Shown here: positions 46,266-56,040 of the stretch, one piece after another | Position numbering within the stretch: position 1 is the first letter of the stretch | How the letters are laid out: every line of letters begins with the position of its first letter | Source: Pseudomonas campi | GTDB lineage: Bacteria > Pseudomonadota > Gammaproteobacteria > Pseudomonadales > Pseudomonadaceae | Length of the DNA stretch: 64,000 nucleotides | Reading direction: 5' to 3' | Assembly (NCBI RefSeq): GCF_013200955.2 | Contig: NZ_CP053697.2 | Span: forward strand, 2,976,001-3,040,000 | Program-made: the position numbers and the translations under genes | The notes under the pieces: model-generated | The model's database searches: none | What the model saw: only the letters and a program-made list of their open reading frames with translations | Told to the model about the DNA's origin: nothing

Positions 46266-46464
46266 TCGCCCACAGCTGGAAACATCTCTGTTTTCAACGC
46301 ATTGCCAAGCGTGCGACGGGGGCTCATTTGCCCCAGCGCGGCATTTGCTTATAAGATCACGCCCTCCCCATTTGTCGCCCCCACGCGGCTCCAGCCGCTG
46401 TACGGCGTGCTTTTCCCCGGAAAAACCGCCGCCGCGACAATCGTAAAAACTAAGGTAGTGAATG

Positions 46465-47376
46465 ATGAGCACCAGGCACTTTCTCTCGTTGATGGATTGC
46501 ACCCCTCAGGAACTGAGTGGGCTGATCCGTCGCGCCATCGAGCTGAAGGACCTGCGCCAGCGTGGCGTGCTGCATGAGCCGCTGAAGAACCGCGTGCTGG
46601 GGATGATCTTCGAGAAGGCCTCGACCCGCACCCGCCTGTCGTTCGAAGCCGGCATGATCCAGCTCGGCGGCCAGGCCATCTTCCTCTCCCCGCGTGACAC
46701 CCAGCTGGGCCGCGGCGAGCCGATCGGCGACACGGCCATCGTCATGTCGCGCATGCTCGATGCGGTGATGATTCGTACCTTCGCCCACAGCAACCTGACC
46801 GAATTCGCCGCCCATTCGCGGGTGCCGCTGATCAACGGCCTGTCCGACGATCTGCACCCCTGTCAGTTGCTGGCCGACATGCAGACCTTCGTCGAGCAGC
46901 GCGGCAGCATCCAGGGCAAGACCGTGGCCTGGATCGGCGACGGCAACAACATGTGCAACACCTATATCGAAGCGGCGCAGCAGTTCGACTTCCAGCTACG
47001 CGTGGCCTGCCCTGAGGGTTACGAGCCGAAGGCCGAATTCCTCGCCGCGGCCGGTGAGCGCGTGCAGATCGTGCGCGACCCGTATGCCGCCGTGGCCGGT
47101 GCCCATCTGGTGAGCACCGACGTGTGGACCTCCATGGGCCAGGAAGAGGAAAGCGCCAAGCGCCTCAAGCTGTTCGCCCCCTACCAGGTCAACCGCGCCC
47201 TGCTGGATGCCGCCGATCCTGCGGTGATCTTCCTGCACTGCCTGCCGGCCCACCGCGGCGAAGAAATCAGCCAGGACCTGCTCGACGACCCGCGCGCCTT
47301 TGCCTGGGACCAGGCGGAAAACCGCCTGCATGCGCAAAAGGCCCTGCTCGAATTCCTCGTCGCCCCCCAGGCATGA
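46465..47376 (+). CDS. argF: Ornithine carbamoyltransferase (anabolic)
   Basis: 303-residue enzyme that makes citrulline from ornithine and carbamoyl phosphate in arginine synthesis. Motifs [11 protein letters not shown] (carbamoyl phosphate site), [10 protein letters not shown] and [10 protein letters not shown] are intact. The start is taken as ATG 46465 ([11 protein letters not shown]), one codon after an ATG at 46462, by analogy with known ArgF and the AAGG site. The stop overlaps the ATPase gene start (ATGA), so they are coupled. Confidence 0.96.
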   Translation: MSTRHFLSLMDCTPQELSGLIRRAIELKDLRQRGVLHEPLKNRVLGMIFEKASTRTRLSFEAGMIQLGGQAIFLSPRDTQLGRGEPIGDTAIVMSRMLDAVMIRTFAHSNLTEFAAHSRVPLINGLSDDLHPCQLLADMQTFVEQRGSIQGKTVAWIGDGNNMCNTYIEAAQQFDFQLRVACPEGYEPKAEFLAAAGERVQIVRDPYAAVAGAHLVSTDVWTSMGQEEESAKRLKLFAPYQVNRALLDAADPAVIFLHCLPAHRGEEISQDLLDDPRAFAWDQAENRLHAQKALLEFLVAPQA

Positions 47377-48479
47377 GCCAGTCCCTGCTGCTCAGCCTGC
47401 GCGGCCTGGCCTGCGGCTATCAGGAACACCCCGTGGTGCAGCAGCTCAACCTGCACCTGAATGCCGGCGACATCGGCTGCCTGCTCGGCCCTTCCGGCTG
47501 CGGCAAGACCACCACCCTGCGCGCCATTGCCGGCTTCGAGCCGCTGCTGGAAGGCGAGATCCAGCTGGCCGGCGAAGTGATTTCCCGCGCTGGTTACACC
47601 CTGGCCCCGGAGAAACGCCGGATCGGCATGGTGTTCCAGGACTACGCCCTGTTCCCCCACCTGTCCGTGGCAGAGAACGTCGCCTTCGGCATCCGCAAGC
47701 ATCCGCGCCGCGAGCTGATCACCGCCGAGCTGCTGGAGCTGGTCAAGCTCGGTCACCTGAGCAAGCGCTATCCCCATGAGTTGTCCGGCGGCCAGCAGCA
47801 GCGCGTCTCGCTGGCCCGCGCCCTGGCGCCGGAGCCGCAGCTGCTGTTGCTCGACGAACCTTTCTCCAACCTCGACGGCGAGCTGCGTCGCCGCCTCAGC
47901 CACGAGGTGCGTGACATCCTCAAGGCACGCGGCACCAGTGCCATCCTGGTTACCCATGACCAGGAAGAAGCCTTCGCCGTCAGCGACCATGTGGGCGTGT
48001 TCAAGGATGGTCGGCTGGAGCAGTGGGACACGCCCTACAACCTCTACCACGAGCCGCTGACGCCCTTCGTCGCCAGCTTCGTCGGCCAGGGCTACTTCAT
48101 CCGCGGCCTGCTACAGAGCCCGGACACGGTGCAGACCGAGCTGGGCATCATCCACGGCAACCGCGCCTACACCTGGGCACCGGGTAGCTCGGTGGACGTG
48201 CTGCTGCGCCCGGACGATATCGTCTACGCCCCGGACAGCGAGCAGAAGGCACAGATCGTCGGCAAGACCTTCCTCGGTGCCGCCACCCTGTACCGCCTGC
48301 AACTGCCCACCGGCACCCAGTTGGAAGCCATCTTCCCCAGCCACGCCGACCATTTGCCCGGCCAGCAGGTCGGCATTCGCGTCGCCGCCGACCACCTGGT
48401 GGTGTTCCCGGTGCAGGGCAGCGTGGCCGCCCAGGTCAACCTGGCGGAGTCCGGCGTACGCCGCGTCACCAGCAACTGA
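47373..48479 (+). CDS. ABC transporter ATP-binding protein, iron/spermidine-type (FbpC/PotA-like)
   Basis: 368 residues: ATPase domain with Walker [11 protein letters not shown]-loop [13 protein letters not shown], signature [16 protein letters not shown], Walker [14 protein letters not shown] and H-loop [10 protein letters not shown], then a C-terminal TOBE-like domain (about 245-365). It overlaps argF by 4 bp and has no permease or binding-protein gene in the window, so substrate (iron or other) is uncertain. The same neighbour pair is known in P. aeruginosa. Confidence 0.88.
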   Translation: MSQSLLLSLRGLACGYQEHPVVQQLNLHLNAGDIGCLLGPSGCGKTTTLRAIAGFEPLLEGEIQLAGEVISRAGYTLAPEKRRIGMVFQDYALFPHLSVAENVAFGIRKHPRRELITAELLELVKLGHLSKRYPHELSGGQQQRVSLARALAPEPQLLLLDEPFSNLDGELRRRLSHEVRDILKARGTSAILVTHDQEEAFAVSDHVGVFKDGRLEQWDTPYNLYHEPLTPFVASFVGQGYFIRGLLQSPDTVQTELGIIHGNRAYTWAPGSSVDVLLRPDDIVYAPDSEQKAQIVGKTFLGAATLYRLQLPTGTQLEAIFPSHADHLPGQQVGIRVAADHLVVFPVQGSVAAQVNLAESGVRRVTSN

Positions 48480-48497
48480 ATAGCGAGTTATGAACCT

Positions 48498-48550
48498 GTA
48501 GGGCGGGTGCAACCCGCGCAAATCACCTGCGTGGGTTTCACCCGCCCTAC
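48498..48550. repeat. Palindromic repeat, family 3 (GTAGGGCGGGT...ACCCGCCCTAC)
   Basis: Two arms GTAGGGCGGGTGCAACCCGC and GGGTTTCACCCGCCCTAC, each itself nearly palindromic. Copies at 55855-55903 and 60957-61009. Confidence 0.75.
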
Positions 48551-48568
48551 TCGTGTGCGTCGATTACC

Positions 48569-48627
48569 GTAGGAGCCAGCTTGCTGGCGATGCTTGCCGC
48601 CTGGATCGCCAGCAAGCTGGCTCCTAC
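48569..48627. repeat. Palindromic repeat, family 4 (GTAGGAGC...GCTCCTAC)
   Basis: GTAGGAGCCAGCTTGCTGGC and its inverse around a variable middle. Copies with GAGCTCTGCTC arms at 54368-54435 and 57892-57960. REP-like elements of this kind are abundant in Pseudomonas. Confidence 0.75.
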
Positions 48628-48671
48628 AAACGTAACCGTGCCCTTGTAGGTTGTGCCGCCCAACCCCTCAC

Positions 48672-49451
48672 TTACAAAAACAACGTGCCCTTGCTGACCA
48701 GCACGGCCTGGCCGGCGATCTTCACTCGCTCGCCGTCCAGGCGGCAGTGCAGCTCGCCCCCGCGCGCCGAACACTGGAAAGCGCTGAGCTCGGTCTTGCC
48801 CAGGCGCTCGGCCCAGTAGGGGATCAGCAGGCAGTGGGTGGAGCCGGTCACCGGGTCTTCGTCGATGCCGATAGCCGGCGCGAAGTAGCGCGAAACGAAG
48901 TCGTGCTTGAGCCCCGCTGCGGTGACGATCACGCCCAGCCCCGGCAGCTTGGCCAGGGCTTGCATGTCCGGTTGGCAGGCCCGCACCGCCTGCTCCGATT
49001 CCAGAACCGCAAGCAGCTCATTGCCCTGCCGCGCCGCCAGTACCGGCATGCCCAGGGCCTGTTCCAGCTCGACACTGACCGCCACCTCGGCGGCAGGCAG
49101 CGCCGGAAAGTCCAGCACCAGACGGCCCGCCTCGCGGGCCACGCTGAGCGCCCCGGACTGGCAGGTGAAATCCAGGCGCTCGCCCGGCTCCTGATACAAC
49201 TCGAACAGCACATGGGCGGTCGCCAGGGTGGCATGGCCACAGAGCGGCACTTCGGTGGTTGGGGTGAACCAGCGGATATGCCAGACATCGCCTTCGCGCA
49301 CCACGAAGGCGGTCTCGGCCAGGTTGTGTTCGGCGGCGATCTGCTGCATCAGGCTGTCGGCCAGCCAGGCGTCCAGGCGATAGACCATGGCCGGATTGCC
49401 GCTGAAGGGGCGACTGGTGAAGGCGTCGATCTGGTGGAATGGCAGGTGCAT
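48672..49451 (-). CDS. PhzF family isomerase/epimerase-like protein
   Basis: 259-residue protein of the PhzF (diaminopimelate epimerase-like) fold. The motif NLAETAFV contains the conserved catalytic Glu, CGHATLATAHVLFE is a family block, and DEDPVTGSTHCLL closes the active site. Function of non-phenazine members is unknown; there is no phenazine gene set here. The ATG at 49451 (MHLPFHQIDAFT) fits family starts. Confidence 0.92.
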   Translation of the reverse strand: MHLPFHQIDAFTSRPFSGNPAMVYRLDAWLADSLMQQIAAEHNLAETAFVVREGDVWHIRWFTPTTEVPLCGHATLATAHVLFELYQEPGERLDFTCQSGALSVAREAGRLVLDFPALPAAEVAVSVELEQALGMPVLAARQGNELLAVLESEQAVRACQPDMQALAKLPGLGVIVTAAGLKHDFVSRYFAPAIGIDEDPVTGSTHCLLIPYWAERLGKTELSAFQCSARGGELHCRLDGERVKIAGQAVLVSKGTLFL

Positions 49452-49648
49452 GGCGCGGTTCCGTGGCGGTCCTTGAACGAGCCCGCAGCATGCCGTTTCA
49501 GCCTGCCTGGCGCCCGGTACAGTCGCCCTTTTTTCCTGCACTACAGCTGCACTGTATCAATGCACGGCGAGCGAGTGCAGTGCATGTATAAATCGCAAAA
49601 AGTTCTTAAAAATTCATTAAATCGTAATAAATCATAGACTTAAAAATC

Positions 49649-49665
49649 TTGGCACGCCCCCTGCT
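49649..49665 (+). promoter_or_regulatory. Sigma-54-type (RpoN) promoter
   Basis: TTGGCACGCCCCCTGCT matches the -24/-12 consensus TGGCACG-N4-TTGC with GG and GC exactly ten bases apart and one mismatch. It lies about 135 bp upstream of the porin start. Inverted TGCAC/GTGCA elements (49536-49587) and an AT-rich stretch precede it, suitable for an activator and for DNA bending. Confidence 0.65.
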
Positions 49666-49799
49666 ATGACCCACCCCGGTCAGCACAACGGCGTGTCTGC
49701 CACTCAACCGACAACGACGTCATGGCATCCCCTCCCTTTTTGGAGCAGTGGGCGCTGTGGCGTTTTTTTTTGTGTTTTTTGGCTTACAGGAAGACCGCT

Positions 49800-51029
49800 A
49801 TGCGCATGATGAAACTGTCCCTGCTGTCGCTGGCCATTGCCGGCACCACCTTCAGTCACGCCGCTTTTGCCGAAGAGGCCTTCAGCAACCTGTTTACCGA
49901 AGGCAAGCCGATTCTCGACGCGCGCTATCGCTTTGAGCACGTCGACCAGGACAACGCCCTCAAGCACGCCAATGCCCAGACCCTGCGCACCCGCGTCGGC
50001 TTCCAGAGCGGCAAGTGGTACGGCCTGTCGGCGCTGATCGAAGCGGACAACGTCAGCCGCATCGGCGATGCCGCCTACAACGAAACCCGTAACGGCCAGA
50101 GCGAATACTCGGTGGTTGCCGACCCGGACGGCAGCGAAGTCAACCAGGCCCTGCTGCGTTACGACCACCAGTACGGCGCTGCCGTGCTCGGTCGCCAGCG
50201 CATCAACCTGGACAACCAGCGCTATGTCGGCGGCGTGGCCTGGCGCCAGAACGAGCAGACCTACGACGGCGCCCTGGCCCAGCTCAAGCCCCTCGACGGG
50301 CTGACCCTGACCTACGCCTACATCGACAACATCAACACCATCTTCGGCCCGAGCAACGGCCAGTACGACACCGCCGGCAACCCGGCCAACATCGAAGGCC
50401 ACAGCCACCTGATCAACGCCCAGTACGTGGCCATGCCGGAACTGACCGTCACCGCCTACAGCTACCTGCTCGGCCTCGACAACCTGCTAGGCAATACCCA
50501 GTCCAGCCAGACCACCGGCCTGCGCCTGAACGGCGCGATTCAGGGCGTCAGCTACGCCGTGGAATACGCCCAGCAGAAGGACTACGCGGACAACCCGCTG
50601 GAACTGGACAGCGACTACTACCTGGCCGAGCTGGGTTACACCATCAAGGGCGTGGCCCTGAAGGCCGGCTACGAAGTGCTGGGCGGCGACGAAGGCCCGG
50701 GCAACCGCGCCTTCCAGACCCCGCTGGCAACCAAGCACGCCTTCCAGGGCTGGGCTGACCAGTTCCTCATCACCCCGGCCGAGGGTGTCAAGGACGCCTA
50801 TGTCGGCGCCACCGTGCCGCTGCTGGGCGGCAGCCTGCAGGCCTGGTACCACGACTTCCGCGCAGAGGAAGGCAGCAGCCAGTATGGCGAGGAGATCAAC
50901 CTGTCCTACGCCCATCCGATTCCGGGCGTGAAGGGCCTGGTCGGCCTGGTCAAATACGCCAGCTACGATGCCGACGATTTCGCTGTCGACACCGACAAGG
51001 CCTGGCTGCAACTGCAATACACCTACTGA
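49800..51029 (+). CDS. Outer-membrane porin, alginate-export/OprD-like beta barrel
   Basis: 409-residue exported beta-barrel protein. Signal peptide 1-25 (KLSLLSLAIAGTTFSHAAFA). Typical barrel features are alternating strands, Tyr/Trp-rich turns and a C-terminal aromatic (QLQYTY). N-terminal ILDARYRFEHVDQDN, TRVGF and RYDHQYGAAVLGRQRIN resemble members of the alginate-export porin group; the substrate is unknown. The ATG at 49800 follows AGGAAG. It has a sigma-54-like promoter upstream and is followed 75 bp later by a PilJ-domain gene in the same direction. Confidence 0.82.
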   Translation: MRMMKLSLLSLAIAGTTFSHAAFAEEAFSNLFTEGKPILDARYRFEHVDQDNALKHANAQTLRTRVGFQSGKWYGLSALIEADNVSRIGDAAYNETRNGQSEYSVVADPDGSEVNQALLRYDHQYGAAVLGRQRINLDNQRYVGGVAWRQNEQTYDGALAQLKPLDGLTLTYAYIDNINTIFGPSNGQYDTAGNPANIEGHSHLINAQYVAMPELTVTAYSYLLGLDNLLGNTQSSQTTGLRLNGAIQGVSYAVEYAQQKDYADNPLELDSDYYLAELGYTIKGVALKAGYEVLGGDEGPGNRAFQTPLATKHAFQGWADQFLITPAEGVKDAYVGATVPLLGGSLQAWYHDFRAEEGSSQYGEEINLSYAHPIPGVKGLVGLVKYASYDADDFAVDTDKAWLQLQYTY

Positions 51030-51104
51030 TCGTCCCGGCCCCGCAACGGGGCCCTGCCCGACTGGCGCGTGGCGGCCTGCCGCCGCGCCCCTCTGGAGGT
51101 CCAT

Positions 51105-51887
51105 ATGTTCAGTCGTCTGCTTACACCCTTTTTACTGATTCTCGCCCTGCTCTGCCCGCCCGCCTCGGCGGCGATCAGCGATGCCGAAGCGATGAACCTG
51201 TCCGGCATGCAGCGCATGCTCAGCCAGCGCATTGCCAAGACCTACCTGATGATCGGCGCCGAAGTGCGCAGCGAAGTGGCGATCCAACAGCTCGACCAGA
51301 GCGTGGCGCGCTTCGAGAGCAACTTCCTCGCCCTCAGCGAATACGCACCCAACGCCGATATCCGCGCCGCCCTGGAACAGGCCGGCAACACCTGGCAGGT
51401 CTATCGCGAACTGGCCCTGTCACGCCCCAGCCGCGAACAGTCGGTGCAGCTGCTGCAGCTCAGCGACCAGCTCCTGGCGCAAAGCGAACAGGTGGTGCGG
51501 CTGATCGAGCAACACACCGGCAGCCAGAACGCCCGCCTGGTCAACCGCAGCGGTCGCCAGCGCATGCTCAGCCAGCGCATCGCCAAACTTTATCTGGCCG
51601 TCAGCTGGCGCCTGCCGATCGACGGCCTGGAAGTGGAACTGCAGAAAGCCACCGAAGAGTTCGAAACGGCGCAACAGGAACTGCTCGCCGCCCAGCAGAA
51701 CACCGCGCAGATCAGCCAGGCCCTGCAGAAAGTCGAGGCGCAGTGGCGTTTCGCTCGCGCCGGCTTCCGCCTGTCCGCCGACTCGCGCTATGTGCCGACG
51801 GTGATCACCACCACCACGGAAACCCTGCTCTGGCAGATGAACGAGCTGACCAGCGCCTACGAGCAGGTCATGCAACAGGACTCCTGA
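51105..51887 (+). CDS. Secreted protein with two PilJ-type (type IV pili MCP N-terminal) repeats
   Basis: 260 residues. Signal peptide 1-22. Two copies of RMLSQRIAK (about 37-45 and 153-161) mark two PilJ-like four-helix sensor units (about 25-140 and 141-255). Such domains usually sit outside the membrane in transducers and nitrate/nitrite sensors, but here there is no transmembrane helix or output domain after the signal peptide, so it would be a free periplasmic sensor or binding protein. The ATG at 51105 follows GGAGG. Confidence 0.75.
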   Translation: MFSRLLTPFLLILALLCPPASAAISDAEAMNLSGMQRMLSQRIAKTYLMIGAEVRSEVAIQQLDQSVARFESNFLALSEYAPNADIRAALEQAGNTWQVYRELALSRPSREQSVQLLQLSDQLLAQSEQVVRLIEQHTGSQNARLVNRSGRQRMLSQRIAKLYLAVSWRLPIDGLEVELQKATEEFETAQQELLAAQQNTAQISQALQKVEAQWRFARAGFRLSADSRYVPTVITTTTETLLWQMNELTSAYEQVMQQDS

Positions 51888-51916
51888 ACCCTCGGGGGAA
51901 GGACCACCCAGACCAT

Positions 51917-52016
51917 CCGTAAGGTGCGCCGTGCGCACCGAGCCCCATACGCAGTTGCCGGTGCGCACGGCGCACCAGAGTCCATGCGAGCTTCCCGGTG
52001 CGCCCAGCGCCCTACG
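51917..52016. repeat. Palindromic repeat block, family 5 (GTGCGCC...GGCGCAC)
   Basis: CCGTAAGGTGCGCCGTGCGC with its inverse GGTGCGCACGGCGCACC at 51959-51975, followed by a shorter arm ending CCTACGG at 52017. The end overlaps the TAG stop of the solute-binding protein gene. Confidence 0.65.
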
Positions 52017-52791
52017 GCTGACCCACTCCATAGGATTCGAGCAGCACCTGCATGCGACCATCGGCGCGGTAGCGCTGCAGGCCCTGCTCGAACAGTTCGA
52101 CATAACGCGCACTGGACGGCAGCGCCGGGGAGAATGCCAGGTAGATCGGCGCATCCGTCTCGCGGCAGCCGGCCTCGCGCAGCTCGTTGCGGTTATGCCC
52201 GAGCGCGGCAAGTCGGGCCTGGATCACCCAGCTGTTCTCGATCAGGGCATCCAGGCGGCCATGCATCAGCTTGCTCAGGTTGAGGTTCAAGGCCTGGTCG
52301 CCGGCAGCCTTCTGCACCCGATCACCATGACCATGGCGCGCGTCGATGTAAGCGTTGATCTGCGGGCCATAGCTGTAATCGTTGATCACCCCCAGGCGTA
52401 CCGCCGGCAGCGACTCGACGCCCGCATAGCGCCAGGCCGAATCCTGGCTGGTGTAGAAGCAGTTGCGCGACAGCGCCACCGGCTCCCGGGTGAACAGAAA
52501 ATCCGGCGCATCGTCATGGCCTGCCCCCACGGCGGCATTGATCTCGCCACGGCGCACTTCCTGCAGCACCCGGGCCCAGTTACGCGCCTGGTAGTGCACC
52601 TGAATCCCGGACTCGGCGAAGATATCGCGCGCCAGTTCGACGAAGATGCCCGGTTTGGCGGAGCCCGGCTCGCAGTTGATCGGGCACCAGATATCGCCAG
52701 CAATGGTCAGGGTTTCCCCGTGTGCGCTGCCGGCCAGAAAAGCCAGCAGGAAAGAAGCACCACGGACCAATAGCTTTCGACGCAACTGCAT
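52012..52791 (-). CDS. Periplasmic solute-binding protein, SBP_bac_3 family
   Basis: 259 residues with a signal peptide (about 1-25, cleavage after AHG) and the SBP_bac_3 fold: GIFVELARDIFAESGIQVHY, WARVLQEVRRGEINAAVG, DFLFTREPVALSRNCFY and the C-terminal RADGRMQVLLESYG. Two Cys (WCPINC) are unusual near the ligand region. No permease. The stop codon TAG lies in repeat DNA. Ligand unknown. Confidence 0.82.
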   Translation of the reverse strand: MQLRRKLLVRGASFLLAFLAGSAHGETLTIAGDIWCPINCEPGSAKPGIFVELARDIFAESGIQVHYQARNWARVLQEVRRGEINAAVGAGHDDAPDFLFTREPVALSRNCFYTSQDSAWRYAGVESLPAVRLGVINDYSYGPQINAYIDARHGHGDRVQKAAGDQALNLNLSKLMHGRLDALIENSWVIQARLAALGHNRNELREAGCRETDAPIYLAFSPALPSSARYVELFEQGLQRYRADGRMQVLLESYGVGQP

Positions 52792-52832
52792 GCAGCGACC
52801 TCAGACAGGGAGTTGGCACATTTGTACCATTC

Positions 52833-54320
52833 TCACCCTTCGCTGCGCACCCTTTTCACCGCATCCAGCCAGCCGTGGTACAGCGTGCCGCGGTGCTCGT
52901 CGGCCATCCGCGGTTCGAAGCGGCGCTGGCGATGCCAGTGACTGGAGACCTCGTCGAGGTCACGGTACAGCCCGGCCTGCAAACCGGCCAGGTAGGCCAC
53001 GCCGAGGGCCGTGGTTTCGGTGACTTCCGGGCGCTCCACCGGCACGCCGAGGATATCGGCGAGGAACTGCATGACCCAGTTATTGACCACCATGCCGCCG
53101 TCCACGCGCAGCGCGCTGGGTTCGGCGGCGCCGTCCTGGCGCATCGCCTCGAGCAGATCGCGGGTCTGGTAGCACACCGACTGCAGGCCGGCGGTGACGA
53201 TCTCCTTGATCCCGGTGTCGCGGGTCAGGCCGAAGATCGCGCCGCGCGCTTTCGGGTCCCAGTACGGCGCACCGAGGCCGGTGAACGCCGGCACCAGGTA
53301 CACGCCGCAGGCATCGCCGGTCTGCTCGGCCATCGCCTCGCTGTCGCGCGCATCGCTGATCAGCTTGATGCCGTCGCGCAGCCACTGCACGGCCGCACCG
53401 GCAACGAAGATGCTGCCTTCCACGGCATAGGTGACCTTGCCATTGAGGCGGTAGCCGACGGTGGTCAGCAGGCGATTCTTCGACACCACCGGGGTGCTGC
53501 CGGTGTTCTGGATCATGAAGCAGCCGGTGCCGTAGGTGCTCTTGACCATGCCCGGCTGGAAGCAGGCCTGGCCGATCAGCGCGGCCTGCTGGTCGCCGGC
53601 CATACCCAGCACCGGGATCGGCGCGCCGAGCAGCTCAGGATCGCAGATGCCGAAATCGGCGGCGCAATCGAGCACTTCCGGCAACAGGCTGCGCGGGATG
53701 CCGAACAGCTGCAGCAGCTCCTCGTCCCACTGCTGACTGTGGATATTGAACAGCAGGGTGCGCGAGGCGTTGCTGGCGTCGGTCTTGTGCGACTTGCCGC
53801 CGGTCAGGCGCCACAGCAGGAAGCAGTCCACCGTGCCGAAGCGCAGCTCGCCCCGCTCGGCGCGCTCACGGGCACCCGGCACGTTATCGAGAATCCAGCG
53901 CAGCTTGGTCGCGGAGAAATACGGGTCGATCAGCAGACCGGTCTTGGCCGCCACCTGCGCCTCATGGCCGGCGGCCTTGAGCCCGGCACAGTAGTCGGCG
54001 GTACGACGGTCCTGCCAGACGATGGCCGGGTGGATCGGCGTGCCGCTGACGGCGTCCCAGACAATGGTGGTCTCGCGCTGATTGGTGATGCCGATGGCGC
54101 GGATTTCCTCGGCCTTCAGACCCTTCTGCACCAGCGCCTCGCGGCAGACCTTGAGGGTGGTCAGCCAGATTTCCTCGGCATCGTGCTCGACCCAGCCATC
54201 CTTGGGGAAATACTGCTTGAACTCCTGCTGGGCACGCGCCAGCGGCAGGCCCTGGGCACTGAAAACGATGGCGCGGGAGCTGGTAGTGCCCTGGTCGATG
54301 GCCAGCAGGTAGTGGGACAT
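52833..54320 (-). CDS. glpK: Glycerol kinase
   Basis: 495-residue kinase that makes glycerol 3-phosphate. FGGY motifs: [12 protein letters not shown] at the N-terminus, the [17 protein letters not shown] block, and GTTDREYQ-type context belongs to the neighbouring glpD. Catalytic Asp in the IVWQDRRT / YGTGCFMI regions is as expected. No glpF lies upstream; a REP-like repeat (54368-54435) and ybaK occupy that space. Confidence 0.97.
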   Translation of the reverse strand: MSHYLLAIDQGTTSSRAIVFSAQGLPLARAQQEFKQYFPKDGWVEHDAEEIWLTTLKVCREALVQKGLKAEEIRAIGITNQRETTIVWDAVSGTPIHPAIVWQDRRTADYCAGLKAAGHEAQVAAKTGLLIDPYFSATKLRWILDNVPGARERAERGELRFGTVDCFLLWRLTGGKSHKTDASNASRTLLFNIHSQQWDEELLQLFGIPRSLLPEVLDCAADFGICDPELLGAPIPVLGMAGDQQAALIGQACFQPGMVKSTYGTGCFMIQNTGSTPVVSKNRLLTTVGYRLNGKVTYAVEGSIFVAGAAVQWLRDGIKLISDARDSEAMAEQTGDACGVYLVPAFTGLGAPYWDPKARGAIFGLTRDTGIKEIVTAGLQSVCYQTRDLLEAMRQDGAAEPSALRVDGGMVVNNWVMQFLADILGVPVERPEVTETTALGVAYLAGLQAGLYRDLDEVSSHWHRQRRFEPRMADEHRGTLYHGWLDAVKRVRSEG

Positions 54321-54367
54321 GGATGGTTTCCTTGTTGTTATGGGTTGCGTTCAAGCAGGCCGGTCTC

Positions 54368-54435
54368 GTGGGAGCGAGCTCTGCTCGCGAACGGTTCCAG
54401 CATCCAATTTTCGCGAGCAGAGCTCGCTCCTACAG
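54368..54435. repeat. Palindromic repeat, family 4, upstream of glpK
   Basis: GTGGGAGCGAGCTCTGCTCG and inverse arms in the 117-bp gap between glpK and ybaK, leaving about 47 bp upstream of the glpK start for a promoter. Confidence 0.75.
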
Positions 54436-54437
54436 GC

Positions 54438-54908
54438 TCACTCGCGCCCGATGGCGGCAAACTGCCCCTGGGTATGCAGAGCCAGCAACTCGGCACTCAG
54501 CTGCACTTCCAGGCCACGCCGCCCGGCGCTGACATAGATAGTGGCGTGCCGCCTGGCCGATTCGTCGATAAAGGTACGCAGGCGCTTCTTCTGCCCCAGC
54601 GGGCTGATGCCACCGAGCAGGTAACCGGTGGCGCGCTGTGCGGCCTGCGGGTCGGCCATGTCAGCCTTCTTCACCCCCGCGGCGTGGGCCAGGGCCTTGA
54701 GGTCGAGGCTGCCGGCCACCGGCACCACCGCCACCAGCAGCTCGCCCTTCTCGCTAGCGGCGAGCAGGGTCTTGAACACCCGCGCCGGATCCAGGCCGAG
54801 CTTTTCCGCCGCCTCCAGGCCGTAGGACGGCGCCTTGGGGTCGTGGCTGTAACTGTGTACCTGGTGCTCGGCCTTGGCCTTTTTCAGCAGATCGATGGCT
54901 GGAGTCAT
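54438..54908 (-). CDS. ybaK: Cys-tRNA(Pro)/aminoacyl-tRNA deacylase YbaK
   Basis: 156-residue YbaK/EbsC-type editing enzyme that hydrolyses mischarged Cys-tRNA(Pro). The conserved Lys in VFKTLLA and the GYLLGGISPLGQKKRL loop are present. Located between glpK and glpR, oriented with glpK, with which it may be cotranscribed. Confidence 0.92.
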   Translation of the reverse strand: MTPAIDLLKKAKAEHQVHSYSHDPKAPSYGLEAAEKLGLDPARVFKTLLAASEKGELLVAVVPVAGSLDLKALAHAAGVKKADMADPQAAQRATGYLLGGISPLGQKKRLRTFIDESARRHATIYVSAGRRGLEVQLSAELLALHTQGQFAAIGRE

Positions 54909-55013
54909 GTTCGAATGTGAAAAGAGAATGACGATTTGCGCGTACCATAGCCGAAAAAACTGTCGACTGGCAGCTCCCCGTTATACTGCGCCGTCGCCCA
55001 GAAAGGATCACCC

Positions 55014-55772
55014 ATGAGTCTCCCTCCCCGCCAGCAAAGCATATTGGATCGCGCCCGCGAGCGTGGCTACGTGAGTATCGACGAACTGGCCCAGGCCTTC
55101 GCCGTCACGCCGCAGACCATTCGCCGCGATATCAACCAGCTGGCCGAACAGGGTCTGCTGCGACGCACCCACGGCGGCGCGGCAACCGAAGCCTCGAGCA
55201 TCCAGAACACCGCCTACGCCATGCGTGCCGGACAGATGCGCGACGAGAAGCAGCGCATCGCCGAAGCCATCGCCGCACAGATCCCCGACCACGCCTCGCT
55301 GTTCATCAACATCGGCACCACCACCGAAGCCATTGCCCGCGCCCTGCTCGGCCACAAGCACCTCAAGGTGATCACCAACAACCTGCACGTCGCCGCCCAG
55401 CTCAGCAGCAAGGCCGACTTCGAAGTGCTGGTGGCCGGCGGCACGGTGCGCGCCGATGGCGGCGTGGTCGGCCAGGCGGCGGTGGATTTCATCCAGCAGT
55501 TCAAGGTCGACTTCGCCCTGGTCGGCATCAGCGGTATCGACGAGGACGGCAGCCTGCTCGACTTCGACTACCAGGAAGTGCGCGTATCTCAGGCCATCAT
55601 CGACAACGCCCGCCAGGTGCTGCTGGCCGCCGACTCCAGCAAGTTCGGGCGCAACGCCGTGGTGCGCCTGGGCTCGCTGAACCTGGTCGACCAGGTGTTC
55701 ACCGACGCCCCGCCCCCCGCCACCATCGCCCGCCTGCTGCATGAGCAGAAGATCCAGCTGCATATCGTGTAA
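55014..55772 (+). CDS. glpR: DeoR-family regulator GlpR
   Basis: 252 residues. N-terminal [22 protein letters not shown] (about residues 19-38) and LLRRTHGGA, followed by the DeoR sugar-phosphate-binding fold ([11 protein letters not shown] near residue 100, DRVVLLADSSKFG-type motif here [11 protein letters not shown]). The product is expected to repress glp genes and release them with glycerol 3-phosphate. Divergent from ybaK, 105 bp apart. The ATG at 55014 has AAAGGATC upstream. Confidence 0.95.
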   Translation: MSLPPRQQSILDRARERGYVSIDELAQAFAVTPQTIRRDINQLAEQGLLRRTHGGAATEASSIQNTAYAMRAGQMRDEKQRIAEAIAAQIPDHASLFINIGTTTEAIARALLGHKHLKVITNNLHVAAQLSSKADFEVLVAGGTVRADGGVVGQAAVDFIQQFKVDFALVGISGIDEDGSLLDFDYQEVRVSQAIIDNARQVLLAADSSKFGRNAVVRLGSLNLVDQVFTDAPPPATIARLLHEQKIQLHIV

Positions 55773-55785
55773 ACGTGCCCAAACC

Positions 55786-55903
55786 GTAGCCCGGATGCAA
55801 TCCGGGAAAACCTGGCGCAAAACCCTCCCGGATTGCATCCGGGCTACGTACCGATAGGGCGGGAAACCCGCGGTCGCGGCAACGCGGGTTTCACCCGCCC
55901 TAC
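55786..55903. repeat. Paired palindromic repeats, families 2 and 3
   Basis: Family 2 element 55786-55847 (GTAGCCCGGATGCAATCCGG arms) followed within 8 bases by family 3 element 55855-55903 (TAGGGCGGG arms), together filling most of the 268 bp between glpR and glpD. Confidence 0.75.
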
Positions 55904-55986
55904 CTCCCCTGCCATCGCCCCCACCAGCCAATCGGACATTCGGCGCCACGCCAGGCTGGCGCCCGCGGCATTCTTCGACTAGCATA

Positions 55987-56004
55987 TTTTCGGAAACGAA
56001 CATT
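55987..56004. promoter_or_regulatory. Candidate GlpR operator of glpD
   Basis: TTTTCGGAAACGAACATT has TTCG-N4-CGAA and ends in CGAACAT, matching the known GlpR pattern. It lies about 37-54 bp upstream of the glpD ATG at 56041, where it would block transcription. Confidence 0.6.
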
Positions 56005-56040
56005 AAGTCGTTCACTTTACAACTTTCCGGTGCTTTCACC

